This document shows positions 27,234-38,500 of a stretch of DNA of 64,000 nt, piece after piece. The position numbers were made by a program, and so were the translations under genes. The stretch's first letter is position 1, and the number at the start of each line of letters is the position of its first letter. The DNA is from Rhyacichthys aspro (Eukaryota; Chordata; Actinopteri; Gobiiformes; Rhyacichthyidae). The stretch is from the NCBI GenBank assembly GCA_036850595.1, contig CM072148.1:6685118-6749117 (forward strand), written 5' to 3'. The notes beneath the pieces were generated by a model that did no database searches, had not been told where the DNA came from, and saw only the letters and a program-made list of their open reading frames with translations.

Positions 27234-28131
27234 GTTTACAAGAAAAAATATACAATCTGGGATCAGTTTGTCTGCTCTGGGATCAGTTTGTCCGCTCTGG
27301 GATCAGTTTGTCCGATCTGGGATCAGTTTGTCCGCTCTGGGATCAGTTTGTCTGCTCTGGGCTCAGTTTGTCTGTTCTGGGATCAGTTTGTCTGCTCTGG
27401 GCTCAGTTTGTCTGCTCTGGGATCAGTTTGTCTGCTCTGGGATCAGTTTGTCTGCTCTGGGATCAGTTTGTCCGCTCTGGGATCAGTTTGTCTGCTCTGG
27501 GCTCAGTTTGTCTGCTCTGGGATCAGTTTGTCTGTTCTGGGCAGTTGTAGGGTCAAGGATCTTCAAGTGAGTTTATGGGGAGCTTAAATGTATATATTTT
27601 TACAACAGACAAATGCAAAAGCTTTTCCATTTTGTCTACACTATGTTTTGCAGAATGCTCCTTTAACCAGACTATATTTGAAGTTGTATTATATAAACTT
27701 AATCTTAAAAAGTAAAAGCAGTTGTGGCCCCTCAAGCTTCTACTTCTTCTCTCTCTTCTAGTGTGTACCAGTTAAACCTGCACCTAATGACAACTCTGTT
27801 CTGTCCAGTCTGTGGCTCCAAACCACTTTATGGAAACAAAGTGAAAACATGGTGAGTCATGTTTCTGACCACTTTGCACATTTTATATTGCATTCATGAC
27901 ATGAAACCCACATGTTCTTGTCATATAACATGCTTTAATGTGCTTTTGACTTCAAAGGTCACACATCTTCCGATCTAATCATAAAATGGTGGTAAGAGCT
28001 GTTTTAATGAAGTGTTAAACAGATTTTTTTATGTAAAGCGTATAAACCTGTTTTTCTTGTGTTGAAGGTTTTGTCAGTTGTGGTTAAAGCGGTCCAAAGT
28101 GCTGCCTGTGCATTACTGAGGTCTGTGTGAG
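27234..28131 (+). other. Candidate spliced transcript, function unknown
   Basis: The minisatellite runs into a good splice donor, CAA|GTGAGT, at 27,566/27,567. A strong acceptor with a long pyrimidine tract ends at 27,761 (CTTCTCTCTCTTCTAG). It opens a 90-nt segment, 27,762-27,851, ended by the donor ATG|GTGAGT. Further splice-bounded segments are 27,958-27,991 and 28,068 onward. One frame reads through all three, including a C-P-V-C-G motif near 27,810, and stops at 28,128-28,130. A second frame is open through the first segment and stops in the second. I recognise no family in either. It could be a lineage-specific gene, a non-coding RNA or chance. No start codon is clearly supported. Confidence 0.3.
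27261..27540 (+). repeat. 20-bp minisatellite, 14 units
   Basis: Fourteen head-to-tail units of exactly 20 bp run without indels, consensus GATCAGTTTGTCTGCTCTGG, followed by a truncated unit (GCAG). Variants are limited to a few sites. A/C at unit position 2 gives GCTCAG in units 6, 8 and 13. C/T at position 12 marks units 2-4 and 11. T at position 15 occurs in units 6 and 14, and A at that site in unit 3. Because 20 is not a multiple of 3 and no stop occurs, all three forward frames stay open. They encode the same 20-residue cycle in three phases. Confidence 0.97.
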
Positions 28132-28139
28132 AGGAGGAC

Positions 28140-31100
28140 TAGTGCTGGGACAGCAGTAAATGTGCCAGGCAGCCTTGGCTAATGCCAGCCTGATGGAGGA
28201 TCCAAACCAGTGGGGTGGGATGTTCCGCTACAACCCTCTGCCCTATGGTCTGCCGTCATAATTAATATGTTGTTGTATCAAAGTTGAAGCATTTGCCTCC
28301 AAAATGTCCCGCGCCCAGCCCCCTTATTAAAGAGCTGACCTCCAAGCAGCTGAAGGTTGCTCTACAAACTTGGCACACCCCCGAGTGAAAACATCTGCTT
28401 TCCTCACAGGCAGGACCGCCACAGACCCCGCGTCTCAGCTGGCACCCAGAGCCCAGCGAGAGAGCCCTTCCCCTGTCCTCACGCGCTGACCCCCACATTT
28501 ATAACACCACCCCATCACCGAGACCCCTCCAGCCCCGGGCCCGGGCATCAGCCTGCCCCTCCCCTGTCTGCATGTAAGAGCGTGCCAGTTTGGTCACCTC
28601 GCTGCTGAGAGGACTGTTCCTGTCTTGTTATCCCCACATCAGGGCCTGTTGACAGGAAGGGAGGAGGCATCTGTGCTGCTCCCACAAAGCGGCCACTGTT
28701 GGAGCGCTGACAGAAGCATCTGTCATCCCCTGCCTTCACACACTCACCTGCTGTCCCAGGGCCTGACTCCCTGACCTGCCTCACAACGCATCTTCCTGAT
28801 TTGTTATAGCTCTGTAAAGCTCTCGGACGCACACACTGTGGCCTATGACTCCGTGAACCATTAAATATGCATTTCAAACGAAGTGATCAGAACTCTATAA
28901 AAGCATTAGTGTGGTAAAATTACAAAGAGGTAAGATTATAAATACCTCATTAAATGCCTTGACTTGGTTGGTGGATCATGACCTAGAATAACATATGAAA
29001 CCAGCTTCTCCTTCCCATTTCTTGGCGAATCGAGGAGCATTTTTAACAAATATTGCCACAGTGTTAATGAATGCACTGACCTGTCTTGGTGCTACTTTAT
29101 CATTCTCCAGTGGCACCCCCGTCCATTGCCCTGAACAGGCTGAAGTGTTGCCAGGAGTAAGCGGAAAGATGCCAATCCATGTGTATGACACACACATAAA
29201 AACACACACATGTTCAAGGACACCATCGCTCATTCATTCAAGTCGGGGAAAGGTGCCCTTCAAGAAACACAACACAGGACCAAAAACCCAAATCACATGA
29301 TCTATACAAACTTTAAAATGAAAACATATTGCCAGATTTGAAGTGTTTTTGTCCACACAAAAACCCCCTCAAAAGCATCACTTTCCAATTATACAACATA
29401 GAAAAAGAAAAAAAAAAAAAGTTATTTCATTGATTTTAGGAAAAATGTGAACTTGGACAGACAAACAGAGAGTTGAAAAACTGCGTAAAAAAATCAATTT
29501 ATTGTTGTTCACAAATAAAGTTTAAGGTTAAAAATCTCATAAATAAAAATTGGGAGGGAGTGCTTATGACATGCACTGCAGCTGTGCATTTTTGGGCAAC
29601 TACTGTATATTCACATTTGTTTAGAATATTTTTGGATATTCATGTGAAAAATATATCAAATATTCTAAATACATGAATGCAGTGTTGAAAGTTTTAGAGA
29701 ATGTATGAAATGTGTGAGAGACAGCACTTTGCCATAGCCCTAGCATAAATATCCATAGAGTCTATCAGAACATCTTGCTATTGGTGTGAAAAGACAGGTG
29801 ATCTCTGTTATTCAGAGTTCTGCAAGCATACCCGGTGGACAATTGTTTGGATGTACACGTTCTCATGCAATCTGAACTTGTGTGTGTTTTTTAACTGTGT
29901 AAAAACATAAGAAAAACAGTTTTAAATCACATTTACTACAGAAAAGACTTGAGGCCAAAACAAAACTTAACAACTTTATGGTGTCATGTCCCTGTCATGA
30001 AGGCCTGAAGGCCAGGAGGAGGTGCTAAAACAGGGAGGTGATGTGAATGGCACTGATCCTACATAAAGTAGTGTCTCTCAGCATGTGAGCCAGGACACAA
30101 AGACAAGAGGCAGGTTAACAAATGAGTGAGGAGAAGGATAGCAGGACTTGTGGCCCTCGGAGACAGAGTGAGTTGGGATGTTCTGCCAACACTTCGTCTG
30201 CCAGGGTCATCTCTCTGTAGCTGCATCACTGGCTTCTTCTGCTGTGTGTCTGAGCAGGAACCCCACTAAGCTGGCTGGGCTCCAACACCAAGGTCTCTCA
30301 CCTCGCAGGCTGGGCAGGGGGCCTAGTAGCTCCTGTGAGTTATTCCTGGGTATGGACGCGGGGTACACCTCGCTCTTCTCCTTTTGTCTCATCCGCTCTG
30401 GCCTCCTGCGCTCCCTTAGCCCCCTCTGTGGGACCCTGTGGCTGATGAGGCTGTCCTTCAACTATCAGCGTCTTCCATTGTCTTTAACTCACACACAGAC
30501 CTGCACTTATAGCATACATAAGCTTCCATGTGCATCACGGGGGCCACGCAAGTTAAGGTCACCTTCATATACAGTACTTCAGCCATCTGTAGTTTTTAGA
30601 ACTTAGTGCTGTACATGACTTTTAAGGACATACACTCATATGATTTAATAATACTCCTTATTTCCTAATGGGATTTTTGAAAAAGGTCTTTGAGTGCCAC
30701 ATTAAACAAAGTAAAAAAACTAAACAAGAAAGTTATACATACATATACATGTGCAGGGTATACAATTATTGAATATGCAAAAAGCTATAATGTATAAGTT
30801 AAAAGAACACAAGCAAGGAATATAATTTGTTGTTTAGTAGTTTTGGAAGAATAGAAAAGGAAGTATAATCCTGAAAATAATAATTCAAATTCTAAATGTG
30901 GATAGAAAATAAGTATACATATCTGACTATAGGTCTGTCATGTAACTATCTTGTCAGTCCTCAACCTGAACTGTGGTTTTCCATCAAACCAACAAAGAAC
31001 ATTATCCAATATATTTGATCTTGTCATGTTTTTTTTCCAGGCCACCTTTTAGAAAAAAAAGACAATTTGACACAACCTTTTCTCATTTTTCCCTCATTTT

Positions 31101-31740
31101 ATCAATGTATGTAGAAAGAACCAAACTATTCTGCAGTTCATTCCAGTACATTATCTGGCACTGCATTATGTTATACCTAATATTTACCACTAGAGGCCAT
31201 TAATGAACAGCTTTAGCCTCCAGACAAGTGACTGACTAGACTTCCAGGAAACTGATGATGCTTTACAGTTTAACAAGGCCTATAACTTTAAAGTTTATTG
31301 TTCCAGGTGGCTTATAATAGTTAGACAGCTTCAGTTTGATTCTATGACACCTGGATACTAAGATGACAAAGAAAACACACACACACACACACACACAGAG
31401 CAGCCTTAATGTGAGACATTTGATGACCTGTAACGTCTCCTAAAAATAAAATTAAATGCCGCTTGAAGCTTATAGATTTTTATAGTTTTCATCAAGGGAA
31501 AATTCTTATTGTTACAGACATGGCCAGATGAAAGATAAAAAATAACAGAAATATAATAAATCTCAAAATACAGTACCCAGTCAGTGTCTAAAAACACCAA
31601 ATAACCAAGCATTTGAAACCTACGATGAATAAAGGAAGGATATAGACATATATATATATGTAGATACAAATTTACATGGTTAACATAAAAAATTAATAAT
31701 AAAACAAAGGTTTCTATCCAGCGCCTCATTTCACCCCACT
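28140..31740. other. Gene-free interval upstream of psip1
   Basis: I found no gene. In human, CCDC171 lies next to PSIP1 on this side, but no coiled-coil exons are visible here on either strand. A minus-strand frame at 30,207-30,461 ends in a donor-like GAG|GTGAGA, but its upstream acceptor has no pyrimidine tract. An (AC)11 run lies at 31,375-31,396. Confidence 0.45.
31375..31396 (+). repeat. (AC)11 microsatellite
   Basis: Eleven uninterrupted AC dinucleotides. Confidence 0.95.
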
Positions 31741-31764
31741 TTTGTCATCATCAAACAGTGAAAG

Positions 31765-32130
31765 ATACAGTGCGCATGCGTGGAAGTTGACGCCCACTTC
31801 TTGCGGTCTGGGTAAGATGATTCCTTTGGGGACTTGCGCTTAATGTAAAATCCTTTAAACTTCATTAATCTTTAAGTACTATTTTTTTCGCTAACACATG
31901 GTATTTATTGTATGTATTGGATGGGTGTATTCGTACACAATACAAATTAGCTGATATTTTTATGGTTACGACGAGTGAAGAAAAGCGTCTCCCCCCGTGT
32001 TGCTGTGTAATGGTTCAGTCCAGAAGCTTCCTGCGCGGGAGCGGAAAACGTGCATCAAAACTGTGCGGAAAAAGACTAGTGTGTTTTCCTGATTAAATAA
32101 GTGCTTCTTTATTCTTCACGCAACAAGGTA
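31765..32130 (+). promoter_or_regulatory. psip1 promoter and 5' non-coding exon region
   Basis: A perfect NRF1-type palindrome, TGCGCATGCG, lies at 31,771-31,780. About 30 bp downstream is a donor-like CTGG|GTAAGA (31,811/31,812) and further on a second, CAACAAG|GTAATA (32,127/32,128). Either could end a 5' non-coding exon spliced to the acceptor at 32,487, 13 bases before the psip1 ATG. CpG content is locally raised around 32,000-32,070. The transcription start itself cannot be placed. Confidence 0.55.
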
Positions 32131-32500
32131 ATAGTGTGTGGTTGTGTTGATAAAATGAAGCAATGAGTTGAGTGCACATAGATGTGGTTTCAGTATCGCG
32201 TTTAAGCGACAAGCTAGCACCAATGTTTGTTTATTAATGCATTGATGTATAATGAGGAGTGAGCGGGAGGATCAGTAGTTTAGTCACTGTGTCTGTGTTT
32301 TTACTGCTGTTATTGTTATTTAGCTTGACTGTCACACTTGAATGGAGTGAGGTGTGTTGATGGCAAGGGGGAGGGGACACTGCTGGACCCCATACAAAGC
32401 CTATTCAGTCTATAATTGTCTATAATAGTTCACAGTATTGCGGTATGGCTGATGAATAATACAAATAGGTGCTCGGTTGTGTTTCAGAGTTAATTAAAAA

Positions 32501-35500
32501 ATGGCTAGAGACTGGAAACCTGGTGACCTGATCTTTGCCAAGATGAAGGGATATCCCCATTGGCCTGCAAGAGTAAGACATTACATTTTCACGACATACT
32601 TTTTAACAATGCAGCTAAACCACTGTATATCTTATTAAACATAAGCAAGAACATAGCTGCAAGAAATGCCTAATTTTTCTTGATGTTTTGCAGATTGATG
32701 AAGTCCCAGACGGTGCTGTGAAGCCGTCCAACATGAAGTTTCCTATCTTTTTCTTTGGGACACATGAAACGTAATTAAGATTTTGACATCTACTAGTCAC
32801 TAACATGCTTCAACAAATTACACTGAATTCTTATATTTAAAAGTTGTATTTAACAATGATAAAATAATAAATAAGCTTTTTTTTCCCACAGAGCTTTTCT
32901 TGGTCCAAAGGATATCTTTCCGTACCTGCCAAACAAAGAGAAGTACGCCAAGCCCAACAAGAGGAAAGGCTTCAATGAAGGATTGTGGGAGATTGAGAAC
33001 AACCCAAAAGTTGAGCTCACTGCACCTAAGGTATTGTCTTACTTTTCACTCTCCTATTGAATACATCTTAACATTTATCCTCTGAAAATGGCCTCAGGAT
33101 TTCATTATAGATTCACTGTCCTGACAGTCCATGTTTGTGATATCATTATCTGTGCTGTATAAATATTAGTCCTGCATTAGCAATATTGCTGTATATGATG
33201 TTAAGCCACATTTTGAAGTTGGTAAAAAAAACAAACAAAAAAAACACTATAAATGTATTCCATTAATTAAGACTAGCAACATACACTAGAACTTTTCTGC
33301 ACCATAAAATCAGTCTTTTTCAGCAAAAAGGGCCTTTGCAGTAAAATATTGTGTACAGATACATTGTATAATTCTACACTATTGCTCCATGTAATATTGT
33401 ATGTGTCTCTCCTTTCCAATATACTTAAAACATGTTTTCTTGTTAAAGCCGGTCCCTCCTGAAAATTTCACTGAAAAAGATTCAGACAGTAATGCAGAAG
33501 GAGATGAGGACGCAGACAACAAGGATGTGAAATCCAAAGTAGGTCATTTTAGCAACTTCTATTAGTTCTTCCAAACTGTGGTTCCTCTGCATTGATGTGG
33601 TACTGGTTTGTACCTGTGTTGTCAGCTGCTTTTTATTTCTTTCGCTGTCTTTCTCTTATCCCAATGTTTGCCTGCTCCATGCCTTTGCCATGTAGCCATT
33701 AACTAACACAGAATTCATATTTAAAGACTGTATATGAAGGAAGGTTTGTAAAAAAAAAAAACAGCAAAAAAATCAGGATATGCCTAACTCTTCTCTCTTA
33801 AGATTGGTTGACCACCGCGACACTGCGTCCTTTGCTGTCTCTTGGGTGCATTTAGGTCCCAGGAAGTGAGGCTGAGCAGGAGAATGAGAATGAGGAGGAG
33901 GAGGAGGAGGAGGAGGAGGAGGAAGGGTCTCTGATGTCTGAGCAGGGTCCTCTGAGTAAGGATGTAGGTACTTTGCATGCTGGGATACCGTAAATGGGTG
34001 AAGGTGGCCTTGTACTCTCCCTTTCAGGGAAGCTTCTGACACTTGGTGGTTTGTTTCTGTTTGATTTAGTCTGATGCTGCTGGAAACAAACTTGATTTTG
34101 TTCTTTGCCTCCGAGTGGGTGGACTGGGTTTATTATGTAATTAAAGAAAGCAGTCTTTTTTTCTTGCTCAATAGCCTGAATGAATCTTTTCTTTCAATGT
34201 AACAGTTACTTTTTCTGACCTGACTTAGTTAGCGCTTGTCATTGTCAGTCCATAAATACCACATTGACTGTACATAGCTGACATTGTTTTGTTTTTGCAT
34301 GGCTTTCTCTGTGCTTTGGATTAAGGTGAGTTAATGTATGTATTCACCGGGACCTTAAAGGGATGGTCCAGTATTTTGAATGGGGGGTTTATGGGATACA
34401 AAGGGATAGGTAATTTATGCCTGCAGTAGGTAATTGTCAGCACACTTTTAGTTTTGAGAAACAGGGAGAAGCAATGACACAGGCTGTGTGTTGCATCACT
34501 GATAATAGGGCCATTTTAAACACACTTTTAGAACTAACAAGGCCTCTAAAAAACTATTAATGCAAGTGTGTATGTACATGTATTTTTCATGCTGACAATT
34601 ATGTACTTTTCTATTGTAGATAATAAATTAGCAATCCAAAAGTACATATCAGAACTGCATATACAACACACTTAAAAGTACATCTGACAAAAAATAGGAA
34701 AACCAAATGAGAGTGAGATTGAAATTAATTTAAAATTGATTTAAATCACCTGCCACAGACTTCATGATTACTTGTTATTAACCCAGTTGTACAACATCAT
34801 CGAGTCATCTGTTCCATCTTCAAAACTCTTAAAGGTGGGATTTTGAGAAAAGATTCAAGCCCTCTTTTCAAGTTCCCAGAAATGAAACAAGGAAGAGGAC
34901 AATGGTTTTCCCTTAAATCTTACTTAAACCCTGTATTACCACAAAGGCACACTAGATGGTGCTGCAGTTCAAAATTATGAATGCGGTTAAAGGGACTATC
35001 AGCTGACTGACCAATGAATCAGTATCCCTTCTTCACTTTTTAAGTTGTAGCTGTTGTTGATGTGGCAATAGAAACATTATGGCTGTATTTGACAAAATTT
35101 AAAATAAAATTGTTTCCTGTTTCAGGGAGCTGGTCAGAAAGAGTCTACAGACGTTTCCAAACCAAAGAGAGGAAGAAAGAAAAAGGTTGACTTTAGTAAT
35201 TAGAATTGGAAATTAGAATGACATTTTTACTTGTTAGATAAAGTAGTTGACTGTACATTTTTACAGAATGATGGGGAAACAGAAACTGAAAAAGATGATG
35301 CTCCTGCTAGTCCTGTCAGTCCCTCAGGTGGGCAGCTTTACCTGATCAAATTCAAATATATTTAAAACTATTTTCAGCATTCATTGGTGACTGTGTAATA
35401 TGTTTGATCTTGTTTATTGTGTCGTTTCAAAAGCAGGAGAGGGTCTAAAACGAAGAGGAAGAAAGCCTAAAAATGAAAAACAGCCTTCACTCTTGGAAAA

Positions 35501-38500
35501 TCAAGTAACAGGAAGTGAAATGTAACTACAACTGAAGCCTGAACTTAAGATGTCTGAAATGAATACAGAAAATAAATAAACTATAATGTATAACTATATA
35601 ACTGTTTATTTAGTGACATGGCAGATTCGGACAGAAAAAGAAAGAGGACAGCAGAAGACAAGTCCAAGAGTGGAGAGGACGAGAAGAGAAGAAAGAAAGA
35701 TGACAGCAAAGGGACAGCGGTAGAAGCCAAGGAGCCTGACGCCAAGAAGAGGAAGCAGTCCAAAGACGGCAGCTCATCTGCATCAGACGACGAAGAGGTA
35801 CCACTCATGTTTGTGTTTTTTGGAGCATGCGCTGTATTTCAACATCACTTATACTGAAAGTGCATGTTTTTTATTTCAGAAAACCAAAGGCAGAAAGAAG
35901 CAGAACTCAGAAACAGACAAAGATTCAAAGCGACGGAAAGCAGATGAAGTGTGAGTCTGATAACAATTTTCTTTTCTTTTATAATCTATAAATCTACTAT
36001 AATGCATTACAGTTTAGATTTTTTTTTTTTCCTCTTTCAGAACAAAGGATGAAGGTAAGAAAAACGAAGAGAAAACAGGAGCAAAGAAAAAAGGTATGTG
36101 TTCTTGAGTTAAATAGAAAGTGAACTGAAAAAGAAACAAAAACAAACTTGAGTTAATGGATCTTACAAAATAGATTATATGTGGCACCAATTCACACACA
36201 TTTAGGAGTAATTATACGTTTATGAAACGTCCTAAATTCTAGTAAAACACTCCAGTATAATGCCTTTATTCAGTGCAGCCTTATTGAACTGAAACTGTCT
36301 CAATAACCTCATCCAAACTTCTCACATCAGTGTTTTGTTTGCTTTTCTGTTTCACAGAATTGTCAACTGACGTGAAACTCCAGAGACTGCACAGCGAAAT
36401 TAAGATTTCCCTGAAAATAGATAACCCTGTGAGTATTAAACTTCCTTAGTCTGTTTTTTAGGTGAGGCTGAATGTTCTTGTAGATAGATAGTTATTATTA
36501 CTGCTATTTGATTACAATCAGCTCAGGCCTCTGTTCTGAGAAGAAGCACTAAAAAAACAGGACCAGGCCAAGACCAGTGCAAGGTCTCAAACATGTTTTA
36601 AACACGTCATACCTGAATAAATGACAACCGGTTCAGTAACATGTAATTCTAGGCAAATTCACTTTGTATTTCTCTCCTTAAAGCAAACAGTATTATCCAC
36701 AAAACGTTTTGGTGTCAGTCAAGTACATTATTGACTATAAAACTGTATTTATATAACTGGATTTATTATAGATCTCCATGGAAACTTGGAATGCAGTGAC
36801 ATTGATTTTAACAACAGACTTTTTTCTGGTTTTTAATTGGTGCTTATGTTCATTTTCCGTGTGAGTTTAGTCTAATTTTATGTTAGTCATGTTAAGTATT
36901 TTAAAGCAGTCAGCTGGTGCAGACTCCGACTAGTTCACATACAATTCAACATATTATGATCAGAGACAGGTGAAGTGAATAACACGGATTATTTATCATC
37001 ATGGTACCTTTTAGTAAGTGGGATATATTAGGCGAACATTTTTTGTTGCTGTGTTAGAAGCAGGAAAAATGTAAATGTTCGATCTGGTTCTGAAAGAAAG
37101 GTGTCAGAATACACCGTGCATCAGTTTGTTGTATATGGGCCTGTATAGAGGCAGACCAGTCAGGGTGACCTCTGACCCCTGTGCACTGCCAAAAGCCCCA
37201 ACAATGTGCGCACGAGCAACAGAACTGGACCACAGTGCAATGGAAGAAGGTGGCCTTGTCTGAGTTTGAGGTTTGATTTGGCTCCAAATTCCCCAGATCT
37301 CAATCTAATGGAGCATGTGTGGCATGTGCTGGACGAACAAGTCCGATCCAACTTACAGGATTTAAAGGATCTGCTGCTGACATCTTGGAGCCAGATCCCA
37401 CAGCACACCTTTGGAGGTCTAGTGGAGTCCCTGCCTCAAAGGGTCAGGGCTCTTTTGGAGAAAAAGTGACCACACAGTATTAAGCAGGTGGTCATAATGT
37501 TATGCCTAATCGATGTAAATCCAAAACATACTTCCTCAAAAGAAGTCCAAAGTGTGTCAGCAAGAAAGTTAACCTGAGGCCTCTGCATCGACAAACAGGG
37601 CCTGGGTTCTCATCACACTACTTTGAAATCCCAGCCCACCACCTAAAAGCAATTTAAATTTGGTGGTGATGACCTAAAAATTAGGCACCACGTTAAAGAG
37701 TTGCACAAAAGAGACCTTTATTCAGTGAATTAATGTTCTGTGTAAACCCTGGGGGCTTTTCGGTGAATTCTTGTTTTTTTTGTGATACTTGCTTTTGTTC
37801 CTGGGTTGTTGGTGGTGTTAAAATGGTCTGACCAAATTGGACACAGCTCACACAAAAGAGTCTGTTATTGTCATGAATAAACAAATTAAGCCATGAATGG
37901 ACTGGGCAATGTGAGAGTCAGGTGTGTTTATCTATAACATGGTGTGTGACACTTTTGAAAGCACATCTTAGTCTACTTTAGTGACTTCATGTGTGACACC
38001 TGTTTACATGTTTTAAATTCTCTCTAGGATGTGAAAAAGTGCCTGGATGCGTTGGATGAGATTGGTGCCCTTCAGGTCACAACTCAGCACCTGCAGAAAC
38101 ACAGTGAACTCATCGCAACACTTAAAAAGGTGCTGTGTAACACTGTTTTGAACACTTTAATCATGTTTTTTTTGCCACTGGCAAAATTTGTCTAAGTGTA
38201 ATTGTGTCACTAAATTAGTGGGCTCATTCACTGATTTGGAAAATGACAACCATAAAATCAAAGTCCTTTAATTTTCTTCTGAGTTTGTTCCTTATTTCCT
38301 ATGCTGATAATCTTCTTTTTTCAGATTCGGAGATTTAAGGCCAGCCAGGACATCATGGATAAGGCCACCATGTTGTATAATAAATTTAAGAGCATGTTTC
38401 TAGTTGGAGAAGGGGACTGTGTGCTCAGCCAAGTGCTTAATAAGTCTTTAGCTGAACAGCGGCAGCATGAGGAAGCTAAGAAAGGAGCATTGAAGAGAGT

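Noticed and set aside
27140..27587. Three long frames through the minisatellite as a secreted or structural repeat protein
   Set aside because: All three frames are open only because the 20-bp unit lacks stops. No conserved start codon or signal sequence supports one frame over the others.
30178..30606. 142-codon plus frame and an overlapping minus-strand exon-like frame (30,207-30,461)
   Set aside because: The plus frame is low-complexity and Leu/Ser-rich. The minus frame ends in a good donor-like GAG|GTGAGA, but it opens directly after a TAG without a pyrimidine tract, so I could not support an exon.
33773..34042. Minus-strand frame with a Pro-rich run
   Set aside because: It is the reverse complement of the psip1 poly-Glu exon.
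35581..35808. Minus-strand Ser/Leu-rich frames
   Set aside because: Shadow of the lysine- and glutamate-rich psip1 exon 9.
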